From assembly GCA_001915995.1 (NCBI GenBank), contig MNRO01000008.1, positions 45,142 through 109,141 on the forward strand: a stretch of 64,000 bases of DNA, read 5' to 3'. The notes below the pieces were generated by a model. That model saw nothing but the letters and a program-made list of their open reading frames with translations, was not told the DNA's origin and made no database searches. The stretch comes from Clostridium sp. 26_21. GTDB taxonomy: Bacteria > Bacillota > Clostridia > TANB77 > CAG-508. Below, one piece after another: positions 25,117-33,331 of this stretch. The position numbers and the translations under genes are program-made. Every line of letters begins with the position of its first letter. The first letter of the stretch is position 1.

Positions 25117-25845
25117 ATGGATAAAATTTATTCAAGAAAAAGGTTTATAATAAAGCCTATTGGCAGATTTCGTGGAAAAAATGCCAATTTTAAAAATATA
25201 AAATTAGCAAAAAAGATTATAAAATTCATATCAATAATTTTAATTGGGGTATATGGATTTAAAATTGGATTTGATTATTTAGAGCCAGTATATGAAGCAA
25301 TGTGTAATGAAAAAGTTAAATATACAGCAACAATTATAACAAATCAACAATCAACAATAGTAATGAAACAATATAAATATGAAGAATTATATACAATTGA
25401 AAAAGATTCAAATGGAAATGTATCTGCTATAAAATCAAATGTAGCAGTAGTAAATAATATTATTTCAGACTTAACAGAAAAAATACAACAAGAATTTGAA
25501 AAAATACCAACAGAAAAAATTTATATAACATTAGGAAATTTGACAGGAAACTATCTATTATCAGGATTTGGACCAAGAATACCTATAAAAATTTCTATGA
25601 CAGGAAGTGTTGATACAGAAATAAAAAGTGAATTTATTTCACAAGGAATAAACCAAACATTGCATAGGGTATATGTTAATTTTAATTGTGACATGGCTGT
25701 TGTAACACCAATGAAAAGATATAATCAAAATGTGGTAAATCAATTTATTATTGCAGAACATGTTATTGTTGGAAATATTCCAAATGCGTATTATAATTTA
25801 GAAGGAATTGAAAAACCATCAAATACAATAAATCTAATGAAATAA
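25117..25845 (+). CDS. yunB: Sporulation protein YunB
   Basis: 242 residues, the usual length. It has one N-terminal membrane segment (about residues 32-48, IIKFISIILIGVYGFKIGF) and the YunB core: EKIQQEFEKIPTEKIYITLG, GPRIPIKISMTGSVDTEI, GINQTLHRVYVNF and VVTPM. In Bacillus it is a sigma-E gene needed for normal spore formation, with no known biochemical role. The ATG comes one base after the upstream stop with no separate ribosome site, so it is probably translationally coupled to the SPOCS/LysM gene. Confidence 0.9.
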   Translation: MDKIYSRKRFIIKPIGRFRGKNANFKNIKLAKKIIKFISIILIGVYGFKIGFDYLEPVYEAMCNEKVKYTATIITNQQSTIVMKQYKYEELYTIEKDSNGNVSAIKSNVAVVNNIISDLTEKIQQEFEKIPTEKIYITLGNLTGNYLLSGFGPRIPIKISMTGSVDTEIKSEFISQGINQTLHRVYVNFNCDMAVVTPMKRYNQNVVNQFIIAEHVIVGNIPNAYYNLEGIEKPSNTINLMK

Positions 25846-25848
25846 ATA

Positions 25849-25877
25849 TTGACTAAAGCCTAAAATTGTTATATTAT
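25849..25877 (+). promoter_or_regulatory. Promoter of the HNH-ParB-like gene
   Basis: TTGACT (25849-25854), a 17-bp spacer and TATTAT (25872-25877). The -35 begins three bases after the yunB stop codon. Confidence 0.65.
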
Positions 25878-25908
25878 CAAAATAATAAAAAGCAAAGGAG
25901 GGCTTTTG

Positions 25909-26562
25909 ATGATTATCGAAGTTCCAAAAGGCTATACATTCGTAAAGGATGGAGATATTATTGCATTTGAAGAAAAAGCTGTTTTAAAGATGAAAGGACG
26001 GCAAGGAAAATTTCAAGATATAATGTATGATATAACTTATAGGTTGAAAGGAAGTAATAGATGTTATTATTGTGGAGAAGAGGTAAAACCAAATAAAATA
26101 ACATTAGATCATGTTTATCCACAAGCATTAGGCGGACCAACTATTCCACAAAACATGGTACCATCTTGCAGAAATTGCAATGGAAAAAAAGAAGATATGA
26201 CACCAAATCAATTTAGAGCATACCTTAATTTAAAAGATCCAGGTTTGCAAGCACAATTTAGGAGAGAGTATTTCCAAACTAAGACATTTCAAACAAGATG
26301 GGTACATATTTTGCCAGAAGGTTGGATTAGTGAAACACCTATATCTGATTTAATTGTAACAATTGATTTATCAGATACAAGTACAAATAAGTATAAAAAG
26401 ATCAAAGAATATTATGCTAGATGTAGGCAGTTTCCAAAACCAATTATAGTTGATTGTCACAACTTTGTACTTGATGGTTTTACAGCAGTTCTTTATGCAA
26501 AAAATAATCGGATAAAAGAAATACCAACTATTGTTCTTGAAAATGTTGAAGTAATATTTTAA
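25909..26562 (+). CDS. HNH nuclease domain joined to a ParB-like domain
   Basis: 217 residues from ATG 25909, with AAAGGAGGG at 25895-25903; an in-frame TTG one codon earlier is possible. Residues about 50-105 form a zinc-binding HNH module: CYYCGEEVKPNKITLDHVYP, QALGG, then NMVPSCRNCNGKK. The C-terminal part (about 145-217) looks like a ParB N-domain: KPIIVDCHNFVLDGFTAVLYA followed by KEIPTIVLENVEV. The HNH part suggests DNA cleavage or binding. The ParB-like part may bind nucleotide or DNA. It has its own promoter and terminator and no restriction or phage genes nearby, so a housekeeping or regulatory role is possible. The function is not known. Confidence 0.75.
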   Translation: MIIEVPKGYTFVKDGDIIAFEEKAVLKMKGRQGKFQDIMYDITYRLKGSNRCYYCGEEVKPNKITLDHVYPQALGGPTIPQNMVPSCRNCNGKKEDMTPNQFRAYLNLKDPGLQAQFRREYFQTKTFQTRWVHILPEGWISETPISDLIVTIDLSDTSTNKYKKIKEYYARCRQFPKPIIVDCHNFVLDGFTAVLYAKNNRIKEIPTIVLENVEVIF

Positions 26563-26569
26563 ATAGCTT

Positions 26570-26611
26570 AGTGCCATGAGTTATAATAAATATAGCTTGT
26601 GGTACTTTTTG
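26570..26611 (+). terminator. Terminator after the HNH-ParB-like gene
   Basis: AGTGCCATGAGTTATA pairs with TATAGCTTGTGGTACT through several G-U pairs, with a 5-nt loop and a following T run. Because of the G-U pairs it works only on the plus strand. Confidence 0.75.
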
Positions 26612-26637
26612 TTTGGAAAGAAAAATACAAAAAACAA

Positions 26638-26666
26638 TTGACGAATTAAAATAAATATGATATAAA
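26638..26666 (+). promoter_or_regulatory. Promoter of tRNA-Glu
   Basis: TTGACG (26638-26643), a 17-bp spacer and TGA-TATAAA (extended -10, hexamer 26661-26666), 20 bp before the tRNA. Confidence 0.7.
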
Positions 26667-26685
26667 TAATAAGTATTGTAAATAT

Positions 26686-26760
26686 GGCCCGTTGGTCAAG
26701 CGGCTAAGACGCCACCCTCTCAAGGTGGAATCATGAGTTCGATTCTCGTACGGGTCACCA
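26686..26760 (+). tRNA. tRNA-Glu (anticodon CUC)
   Basis: 75 nt with an encoded CCA. The acceptor GGCCCGT pairs with ACGGGTC with one G-U. The D arm is GTC...GAC. The anticodon arm CCACC-CTCTCAA-GGTGG gives anticodon CUC for GAG codons. The T arm is ATGAG-TTCGATT-CTCGT. Confidence 0.95.
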
Positions 26761-26792
26761 GAATTTTATATTTAAGAGGGAGTAGTTTTAAA

Positions 26793-26849
26793 TTGTTAAT
26801 CAACAACCGCGATTCAAAAAATCTGGTTAACAAGCTTCAAAAAAAGTAA
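26793..26849 (+). CDS. Possible 18-codon leader ORF before a terminator
   Basis: TTG start with GAGGGAG 9-15 bases upstream (26777-26783), reading MLINNRDSKNLVNKLQKK and stopping 3 bases before a strong hairpin. Such a short ORF may be chance. Its place between tRNA-Glu and the ATPase gene, just ahead of a terminator, is like an attenuator leader. Confidence 0.25.
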   Translation: MLINNRDSKNLVNKLQKK

Positions 26850-26852
26850 ACG

Positions 26853-26909
26853 AGACTTTTAAAGAAAGGATATAATAAATTAATTATATTTTTTCTTTAA
26901 AAGTCTTTA
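26853..26909 (+). terminator. Strong terminator or attenuator before the P-type ATPase gene
   Basis: A perfect 15-bp stem AGACTTTTAAAGAAA (26853-26867) / TTTCTTTAAAAGTCT (26892-26906) with an AT-rich inner part, then TTTATTTG. It may simply end the tRNA transcript. Confidence 0.75.
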
Positions 26910-26952
26910 TTTGTTCTAAAATACATAAATAAGAATAAATATTATATGTATA

Positions 26953-26968
26953 ACTTTAGAACTAAAGT
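26953..26968 (+). promoter_or_regulatory. 16-bp palindrome before the P-type ATPase gene
   Basis: ACTTTAG-AA-CTAAAGT, a perfect inverted repeat 40 bp before the start codon. It could be an operator; no regulator is identified. Confidence 0.35.
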
Positions 26969-27008
26969 AAAAAGGCTAAAATACAATTAGAAAAGAGAGG
27001 TAATTAGT

Positions 27009-29726
27009 ATGGAAAAAAGTTGGTTTAATAAGACAAGCCAAGAAGTAGAACAAGAATTAAAAACAGATTATCAAAAAGGTTTAAGTAGTAGTCAAGTCCA
27101 AGAAAACATGAAAAAATATGGACTAAATGAATTACAAGAAAAGAAAAAAGATTCATTACTAAAAAAATTTTTAGAACAATTTAAAGATTTTTCAATAATT
27201 GTATTAATAATAGCAGCAATAGTATCAGGAGTAGTTGGAGTAGCACAAGGAGAAGGATTTACAGATACAATAATAATATTAATAGTAGTAATATTAAATG
27301 CTGTAATAGGAGTAGCACAAGAAAGTAAAGCAGAAAAATCATTAGAAGCATTAAAAAAATTAAGCAGTCATGCATCAAAAGTAATAAGAAATGGAAAAGA
27401 GCAAGTGATACCAGCAAGAGAATTAGTACCAGGAGATCTTGTTATAATAGAAACAGGAGATTATATTGCAGCAGACTTAAGAATAATAGAAGCAGTAAAT
27501 TTAAAATCACAAGAAGCATCACTTACAGGTGAATCAGTTCCAGTAGAAAAAATAACAGAGAAAATAGATGGAAACGAAATTGGAATTGGAGACAGAAAAA
27601 ATATGTTATTTTCATCAAGTTTAATAACATATGGTAGAGGAAAAGCAATTGTAGTAAATACAGGAATGAATACAGAAGTAGGAAAAATTGCAGGAATGTT
27701 AGATAATGCAGAAAAGCAAGAAACACCACTTCAACAAAAATTAAATGATTTGGGAAAAACTTTAGGAATAGCTTGTTTAGCAATATGTGCAGTAATATTT
27801 GTTATTGGATTATTACAAGGAAAAGAAATAATAGATATGTTTATGACAGCTGTATCACTTGCAGTTGCAGTAATACCAGAAGGACTTGTTGCAGTATCAA
27901 CAATTGTATTAGCAATTGGTGTTCAAAAAATGGTAAAAAAACATGCAATAGTAAAAAAATTACCAGCAGTTGAAACATTAGGAAGCAGTACAGTTATATG
28001 TTCTGACAAAACAGGAACATTAACACAAAATAAAATGACAGTAGAAAAAGTATTTTGTGATGATGAATTGCAAGATGTAAAAAAAGTAAATACAACAGAA
28101 GATTTCAAAAAATTAGTATATAATTGTATGTTATGTAATGATTCACGATTGCTAGAAGATGGACAATTAGCAGGAGATCCAACAGAAACAGCATTAGTTG
28201 ATATGGCATTTAAACTAGATTATGAACAATCTATATATAGAGAAAATCCAAGAGTTGAAGAAGTTCCATTTGATTCAGAAAGAAAATTAATGACAACAGT
28301 TAATAAGAAAAATGGAAAATATATAGTATATACAAAAGGTGGAGTTGATGAATTATTAAAATGTTGTAACTCATTCTTATATAAAGGTGAAATAAGAACA
28401 AGTATAAACAATTATGCAAAATGGATAAGAGAAAACAATGAAAGAATGGCCAAAGATGCTTTAAGAGTTTTAGCATTTGCATATAAGGAATTAGATTATA
28501 TGCCATCAAAAACAGAAATGAAAACAATAGAAAGTGATTTAACATTTATTGGAATGGTTGGAATGATAGATCCACCAAGAATTGAAGCAAAAAAAGCAGT
28601 AGAAAAGTGTAAAAAAGCAGGAATAAAAACAGTAATGATTACAGGCGATCATAAAGTTACAGCAGTTGCAATAGCTAAAAAACTAGGAATATTAAAAGAT
28701 GAAAGTGAAGCTTTAACAGGAACAGAATTAGAAAAAATGACTGATGAAGAATTAACAAAAAATGTTAGAAAATATTCTGTATATGCAAGAGTATCACCAG
28801 AACACAAAGTTAGAATAGTAAAAGCATGGCAAGCAAATGGAGAAGTTGTAGCAATGACAGGTGATGGAGTAAATGATAGTCCAGCATTAAAAACAGCAGA
28901 TATTGGATGTGCAATGGGAAAAGTAGGAACAGAAGTTGCAAAAGAAGCAGCAGATGTAATATTAACAGATGACAATTTTGCTACAATAGTATCAGCAGTT
29001 GAAGAAGGAAGGCGTATATATGACAATATATTAAAAGTAATTCAATTTTTACTTTCATGTAATGTTGGAGAAGTTATCGTATTATTGTTAGCAACATTAT
29101 TTGCACCACAAATAGGACAATGGTTTGGAATATCTGATATAACAATGATTCAAGTTTTATTACCAATACATATTTTATGGATAAACCTTGTAACAGACAC
29201 ATTTCCAGCATTAGCATTAGCATTTGATCCAGCAAATAAAGATATAATGGATAGAAAACCAGTAAAAAGAAATGAAGGAATATTTACAAAAGGAAGAACA
29301 TTTAGAATTATTTATCAAGGATTAATGATAGGATTACTTACACTTGCAGCATATTTGATAGGGTTAGGAACAACACACAAAGCAATAGATGGATTAACAC
29401 TAGAACAAACAAAAATAGAAGTTGGTCAAACAATGGCATTTATAGTTTTAGCATTTTCAGAATTAATACATGTATTTAATATAAGAGATAATAAAAATTC
29501 AATATTTAAAACAGGAATATTAGGAAATGGAGCTTTAATATTAGCAATATTAGCATCAGCATTATTAATGGTTGTAATATTATTTATACCACAATTAAGA
29601 ACAATATTTAGTATTCCAATACTTCCAAGTGATAATATAATTGAAACAATTGTATTAGTGTTATCACCAATAATTATTGTTGAAATTATGAAATTATTTA
29701 AAGTAAATACAACAAGAGATGAATAA
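27009..29726 (+). CDS. Calcium-type P-type ATPase (P2 family)
   Basis: 905 residues, normal for bacterial SERCA/PMCA-like pumps. It begins with the cation-ATPase N domain (LSSSQVQENMKKYGLNELQEK). The TGES actuator loop is in LTGESVPVEK. Transmembrane helix 4 has VIPEGLVAV, the PEGL motif of calcium pumps. The phosphorylated aspartate is Asp333 in CSDKTGTLT. MITGDHKVTA and TGDGVNDSPALKTADIG follow. The C-terminal cation-ATPase domain has LWINLVTDTFPALAL with the Asn and Asp ligands of helix 6. It probably exports Ca2+ from the cytosol. GAGAGG lies before the ATG. Confidence 0.93.
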   Translation: MEKSWFNKTSQEVEQELKTDYQKGLSSSQVQENMKKYGLNELQEKKKDSLLKKFLEQFKDFSIIVLIIAAIVSGVVGVAQGEGFTDTIIILIVVILNAVIGVAQESKAEKSLEALKKLSSHASKVIRNGKEQVIPARELVPGDLVIIETGDYIAADLRIIEAVNLKSQEASLTGESVPVEKITEKIDGNEIGIGDRKNMLFSSSLITYGRGKAIVVNTGMNTEVGKIAGMLDNAEKQETPLQQKLNDLGKTLGIACLAICAVIFVIGLLQGKEIIDMFMTAVSLAVAVIPEGLVAVSTIVLAIGVQKMVKKHAIVKKLPAVETLGSSTVICSDKTGTLTQNKMTVEKVFCDDELQDVKKVNTTEDFKKLVYNCMLCNDSRLLEDGQLAGDPTETALVDMAFKLDYEQSIYRENPRVEEVPFDSERKLMTTVNKKNGKYIVYTKGGVDELLKCCNSFLYKGEIRTSINNYAKWIRENNERMAKDALRVLAFAYKELDYMPSKTEMKTIESDLTFIGMVGMIDPPRIEAKKAVEKCKKAGIKTVMITGDHKVTAVAIAKKLGILKDESEALTGTELEKMTDEELTKNVRKYSVYARVSPEHKVRIVKAWQANGEVVAMTGDGVNDSPALKTADIGCAMGKVGTEVAKEAADVILTDDNFATIVSAVEEGRRIYDNILKVIQFLLSCNVGEVIVLLLATLFAPQIGQWFGISDITMIQVLLPIHILWINLVTDTFPALALAFDPANKDIMDRKPVKRNEGIFTKGRTFRIIYQGLMIGLLTLAAYLIGLGTTHKAIDGLTLEQTKIEVGQTMAFIVLAFSELIHVFNIRDNKNSIFKTGILGNGALILAILASALLMVVILFIPQLRTIFSIPILPSDNIIETIVLVLSPIIIVEIMKLFKVNTTRDE

Positions 29727-29730
29727 AATT

Positions 29731-29775
29731 AAAAAGATAAGAAACTTTTCTTTGAAAAGTTTCTTATCTTTTTAT
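29731..29775 (+). terminator. Terminator after the P-type ATPase gene
   Basis: AAAAGATAAGAAACTTTTC / GAAAAGTTTCTTATCTTTT, a long stem with a very short loop, followed by T residues. Confidence 0.9.
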
Positions 29776-29777
29776 TA

Positions 29778-29921
29778 TTATATATTGTAATTATAATTAA
29801 TAATAACTTTATTTGAAGGATATATTGGATCATCTATCATTATTCTTGACCAATCATTTTGTGAACTTTTATAATTTAAGGTTGAAATTTCATTATCATT
29901 TAATAGACCTTTTTCTTTTGA
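29778..29921 (-). pseudogene. Remnant of a minus-strand gene (about 47 codons)
   Basis: On the minus strand a stretch ending in TAA at 29780-29778 reads as protein-like sequence (LLNDNEISTLNYKSSQNDW, SRIMIDDPIYPSNKVI) with no start codon or ribosome site. It is preceded by an in-frame stop at 29922-29924. It looks like the C-terminal leftover of a decayed gene. The family is not recognised, and it may be chance. Confidence 0.35.
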
Positions 29922-29956
29922 TTATAAATTTATTTTAATAGATAATTAAATATATA

Positions 29957-30838
29957 TCAATAATGATTAAAAATTTTTTTCATATCTTCAGGTAATTCAC
30001 AATAAATATCTATATTTTTATTTGAAATAGGGTGAACAAAAGAAATGTGATAACTATGTAATGCATGTCTGTTAATCAAATCAGATTTAGAACCATACAA
30101 AAAATCACCAATAAGTGGATGACCAATTGAGCTAAAATGAACTCTTATTTGATGAGTACGACCTGTTTGTAATACACATTTTACAATAGACATATTATCT
30201 AATTCTTTAATAACAGAATAGTCTGTAATTGCTATTTGACCATCTTGTGAAACACATCTTTCAATAATACTTCCAGCTTTACGAGAAATAGGAAGATTAA
30301 TGGTCCCAGATTTCTCATTTAAAATTCCAGAAACAATTGCTATATATTCTTTTTTTAATATGTGTGAATTCATCTGTTTTATCAAACATTCTTGAATATA
30401 TTCATTTTTTGCAAAAATTATAATTCCAGAGGTATCTAAATCGAGTCTATTAACAGGTCTAATTTTCTTTTTTAAACTAATAGAATCAAAATAAAATCTA
30501 ACACCATTTGATAAGCTATCTGAAAAATGTAAAATAGATGGATGAACTGCAATTCCAGCAGGCTTGTTCAAAATTAATAGACCATCATCTTCGTATAAAA
30601 TGTTAAGTTCCATTTTTGTTGGAACAATATTGTCATTTTCTTCTTCATAATTTAAATCAACTTTTATGATATCTCCATTGGTAGGTGTTATACGTGTATC
30701 TATTGGAATATTGTTTAATAACACAAATCTATTACTAATTACTTTGTGCATTAATCTTGCTGAAAGATTGAATTCTTGCTTTAAAATTTGATTTATATTT
30801 GTATATTTATTATCTATAACTTTATATTCTAAGTACAT
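29957..30838 (-). CDS. RluA/RluD-family 23S rRNA pseudouridine synthase
   Basis: 293 residues from the ATG at 30838, which has GGAGG just upstream; an in-frame start 15 codons earlier lacks a ribosome site. An N-terminal S4 RNA-binding domain (INQILKQEFNLSARLMHKVI) is followed by the synthase domain with LNKPAGIAVHPS and the catalytic motif NRLDLDTSGIIIFAK (the second Asp is the nucleophile). TGRTHQIRVHFSSIGHPLIGD completes the signature. The exact uridine target cannot be read. It stands alone on the minus strand. Confidence 0.92.
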   Translation of the reverse strand: MYLEYKVIDNKYTNINQILKQEFNLSARLMHKVISNRFVLLNNIPIDTRITPTNGDIIKVDLNYEEENDNIVPTKMELNILYEDDGLLILNKPAGIAVHPSILHFSDSLSNGVRFYFDSISLKKKIRPVNRLDLDTSGIIIFAKNEYIQECLIKQMNSHILKKEYIAIVSGILNEKSGTINLPISRKAGSIIERCVSQDGQIAITDYSVIKELDNMSIVKCVLQTGRTHQIRVHFSSIGHPLIGDFLYGSKSDLINRHALHSYHISFVHPISNKNIDIYCELPEDMKKIFNHY

Positions 30839-30909
30839 ATTATCCTCCACAATTATTTTACAAAATCTTTTATAAATAGTCAAATTTATTGCAAAACTCC
30901 AAATACAAA

Positions 30910-30938
30910 TTGACTATCTTGATAAAACTTGATATAAT
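30910..30938 (+). promoter_or_regulatory. Promoter of the DUF5662-trmB unit
   Basis: TTGACT (30910-30915), a 17-bp spacer and TATAAT (30933-30938). The longer ORF reading through from 30889 is excluded by it. Confidence 0.8.
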
Positions 30939-30969
30939 AACACATGGAAAAAAAGAAGGGAAAAAAATA

Positions 30970-31542
30970 ATGAACATAGTAGAAAAAATATTTAAACACA
31001 TAAAACTAGTATCAAAACACAAATGGGTAGTATTCAAATTAGCATGTAAAGTAGGAATACCATGGAGAGGATTCATGCATGATTGGTCAAAATTCTCACC
31101 AGAAGAATTTTTTGAAAGCATAAAATATTATAATGGTAAAAAAAGTCCTATAATAGTATGCAAGCAAAAAAATGGATATTCAAAAGCATGGCTACACCAC
31201 AAAGGAAGAAATAAACATCATCCAGAATATTGGGTAGATTGGGCATTACCACAAAAAGCAATAATAATGCCATATAAATATGCAGCAGAAATGGTATGTG
31301 ACAAAATGGCAGCAGGAATAGTATATAATGGTAAAGATTGGAAACAAGATACACAAATAAAATATTATATGAAAGAAAGAGAAACATCAATAGTACATCC
31401 ACAAATAGACAAATTTTTATTAGAAATATTTACACAAGTAAGTGAGCAAGGAATAGAAAAAACACTTACCAAAAAGAATGTTAGAGAAGTATATGACAAA
31501 TATTGTGTAAGAATGGAGAAATTAGATGAGAATAAGGTTTAA
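30970..31542 (+). CDS. DUF5662-family protein
   Basis: 190 residues from the ATG at 30970, with AGAAGGG before it. The sequence resembles DUF5662 proteins common in gut Firmicutes and phages: HIKLVSKHKWVVFKLACKVG, MHDWSKFSPEEF, WLHHKGRNKHHPEYW, MPYKYAAEMVCDKMAAG. The many conserved His/Asp residues (HDWSKFS, HHxxRNxHHPEYW) suggest a metal-binding HD-like fold, but no activity is established. The last 17 bases overlap trmB, so translation is coupled. Confidence 0.75.
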   Translation: MNIVEKIFKHIKLVSKHKWVVFKLACKVGIPWRGFMHDWSKFSPEEFFESIKYYNGKKSPIIVCKQKNGYSKAWLHHKGRNKHHPEYWVDWALPQKAIIMPYKYAAEMVCDKMAAGIVYNGKDWKQDTQIKYYMKERETSIVHPQIDKFLLEIFTQVSEQGIEKTLTKKNVREVYDKYCVRMEKLDENKV

Positions 31543-32191
31543 ACCATGGGCAAGACCAGAACTAGAATCAAGTGAATTTTATAGAGATAATCCAGAAGAA
31601 TTAAAAGGAAAATGGATACAAGAATTTAAAAATAAAGAAAATCCAATACATTTAGAATTAGGATGTGGAAAAGGACAATTTATATCACAAATAGCATTCC
31701 AAAATCCAGAAATAAATTATATTGCAATAGATTTAGTAGATGCAATGTTAGGACTAGCCAAAAGAACAGTTGAACAAACATATAATGAAGCAAATAAAGA
31801 AATAGATAATGTATTATTAACAAGGTTTGACATAGAAAGAATAGGATTAATACTATCTAAAGAAGACAATATTAAAAGAATATATATAAATTTCTGTAAT
31901 CCTTGGCCAAAGGGAAAACACAGAAAAAAGAGATTAACACATACAAGACAATTAGAAAAATATAAAGAATTTTTAGCAAATGATGCAGAGATTTACTTCA
32001 AAACAGATGATGATGATTTATTTAGAGCAAGTTTAGGATATTTTGAAGAAGCAGGTTTTGAAATAATAAATAAAACATATGATTTACATAGTGAACCAAT
32101 ATGGAAAAACAACATAGAAACAGAACATGAAAAAATGTTTTCAGAACAAGGAATAAAAATAAAAGCATTAATAGCAAAAATAAAAAATTAA
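31526..32191 (+). CDS. trmB: tRNA (guanine-46-N7)-methyltransferase
   Basis: 221 residues. Makes m7G46 in the tRNA variable loop using S-adenosylmethionine. The SAM motif is LELGCGKGQF near residue 48. YIAIDLVDAML and FCNPWPKGKHRKKRL (catalytic Asn-Pro-Trp-Pro region) follow, then TDDDDLFRASL. The N-terminus MRIRFKPWARPELE is typical. The start lies inside the DUF5662 gene, in another frame. Confidence 0.96.
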   Translation: MRIRFKPWARPELESSEFYRDNPEELKGKWIQEFKNKENPIHLELGCGKGQFISQIAFQNPEINYIAIDLVDAMLGLAKRTVEQTYNEANKEIDNVLLTRFDIERIGLILSKEDNIKRIYINFCNPWPKGKHRKKRLTHTRQLEKYKEFLANDAEIYFKTDDDDLFRASLGYFEEAGFEIINKTYDLHSEPIWKNNIETEHEKMFSEQGIKIKALIAKIKN

Positions 32192-32215
32192 ATGAACAAA
32201 GGAGTCTTGATAAAA

Positions 32216-32692
32216 ATGAAGAAAAAAAGAGTATTATTTATATCAAGTACAGGTGGACATTTTAATGAATTACAACAATTACAACCATTATTTGAAAAAT
32301 ATGATTATCATATAATAACAGAAAAGGATAAATCAACAGAAAAATTAACAGAAAAATATGGTGATAAAATAATGTATTTACCATATGGAACAAGACAAAA
32401 ATTATTTAGATATATTTTTATTTACACTTTTCTATGTTTTAAAACAATATATTTATACTTTAAATTAAGACCACAATATATAGTAACAACAGGAACACAT
32501 ACAGCAGGACCAATGTGTTATTTAGGAAAAATATTTGGAAGTAAAATAATATATATAGAAACATTTGCAAATAGAAATAGAAAAACTGCAACAGGAAGAC
32601 TAGTTTACCCAATAGCAGATTTATTTATTGTACAATGGGAAGAATTATTAAAAATATATCCTAAAGCTGTATATGGAGGTGCAATATATTGA
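32216..32692 (+). CDS. Alg14/PssD-like glycosyltransferase partner subunit
   Basis: 158 residues from ATG 32216, with AAAGGAG at 32198-32204. An in-frame ATG at 32192 lies before the ribosome site. It begins KKKRVLFISSTGGHFNELQQL, the TGGH-type nucleotide-fold start of Alg14-like proteins. A hydrophobic segment near residues 60-80 (YIFIYTFLCFKTIYLYF) may dock to the membrane. It ends IYPKAVYGGAIY. In known pairs this membrane subunit recruits the catalytic Alg13-like partner, whose gene overlaps by 4 bp here. Confidence 0.85.
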   Translation: MKKKRVLFISSTGGHFNELQQLQPLFEKYDYHIITEKDKSTEKLTEKYGDKIMYLPYGTRQKLFRYIFIYTFLCFKTIYLYFKLRPQYIVTTGTHTAGPMCYLGKIFGSKIIYIETFANRNRKTATGRLVYPIADLFIVQWEELLKIYPKAVYGGAIY

Positions 32693-33162
32693 TATTAGTA
32701 ACATTAGGAACACAGAATAATAGTTTCCATAGATTATTAGAAGAAGTTCAAAAAAATATAGATAATGGAAAAATAAAAGAAGAAGTTGTTGTACAAAGTG
32801 GATATACAAAATTTAATTCACCTAATATGAAAATACTAGATGAGGTACCACAAGATGAGTTTGCAAAATTAGTAGATAAAGCAGATTTAATTATTACACA
32901 TGGAGGAGTAGGATCAATAATAACAGCTATAACAAAAGGAAAAAAAGTAATAGCAGTTCCAAGATTAGGAAAATATAATGAACATGTTAATGACCATCAA
33001 GTAGAAATAATAGAATCATTTAATGAAAAAGGATATATAATAGGATTACATGATGTAAGTGAATTGAGCGAAGCATTAGACAAAGTAAAAAATTTTATTC
33101 CTCAAAAATATGTAAAAAATACAGGAAAAATATTAAAAATTGTCGAAGATTTTATTGGATAG
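32689..33162 (+). CDS. Alg13/PssE-like glycosyltransferase catalytic subunit
   Basis: 157 residues with a TTG start at 32689 inside the TTGA overlap with the previous gene; GGAGGTG lies before it. Family GT28 C-domain features are MILVTLGTQNNSFHRLLEEV, LIITHGGVGSIITAI (the nucleotide-sugar loop) and VPRLGKYNEHVNDHQVE. With the preceding subunit it probably adds a sugar to a lipid-linked intermediate. No polysaccharide cluster surrounds the pair, so the acceptor is unknown. Confidence 0.88.
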   Translation: MILVTLGTQNNSFHRLLEEVQKNIDNGKIKEEVVVQSGYTKFNSPNMKILDEVPQDEFAKLVDKADLIITHGGVGSIITAITKGKKVIAVPRLGKYNEHVNDHQVEIIESFNEKGYIIGLHDVSELSEALDKVKNFIPQKYVKNTGKILKIVEDFIG

Positions 33163-33218
33163 AAGAGACTATTTTAAAAAAGTTACAAAGAATTTACAAA
33201 TAAGAGATAAATAGAGAA

Positions 33219-33253
33219 AAAAGGACAAAATTTCGTAAAAATTTTGTCCTTTA
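33219..33253 (+). terminator. Terminator after the Alg14/Alg13-like pair
   Basis: AAAGGACAAAATTT / AAATTTTGTCCTTT with a 5-nt loop; only three T residues follow, so efficiency is uncertain. Confidence 0.65.
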
Positions 33254-33257
33254 GCTA

Positions 33258-33286
33258 TTGCAAAAAAAGTATATTATTGTTATGAT
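33258..33286 (+). promoter_or_regulatory. Promoter of the ftsEX unit
   Basis: TTGCAA (33258-33263), a 17-bp spacer and TATGAT (33281-33286). Confidence 0.55.
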
Positions 33287-33331
33287 ATGTAAGAGTAAAA
33301 ATGTATAAAATACTTCGAAAGGGAAAGAAAA

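Noticed and set aside
26761..26850. Integrase attachment site next to tRNA-Glu.
   Set aside because: No integrase, no repeat of the tRNA 3' end in the window and no foreign gene block follow.
30889..30969. Longer N-terminus for the DUF5662 protein.
   Set aside because: It runs through a consensus TTGACT-N17-TATAAT promoter.
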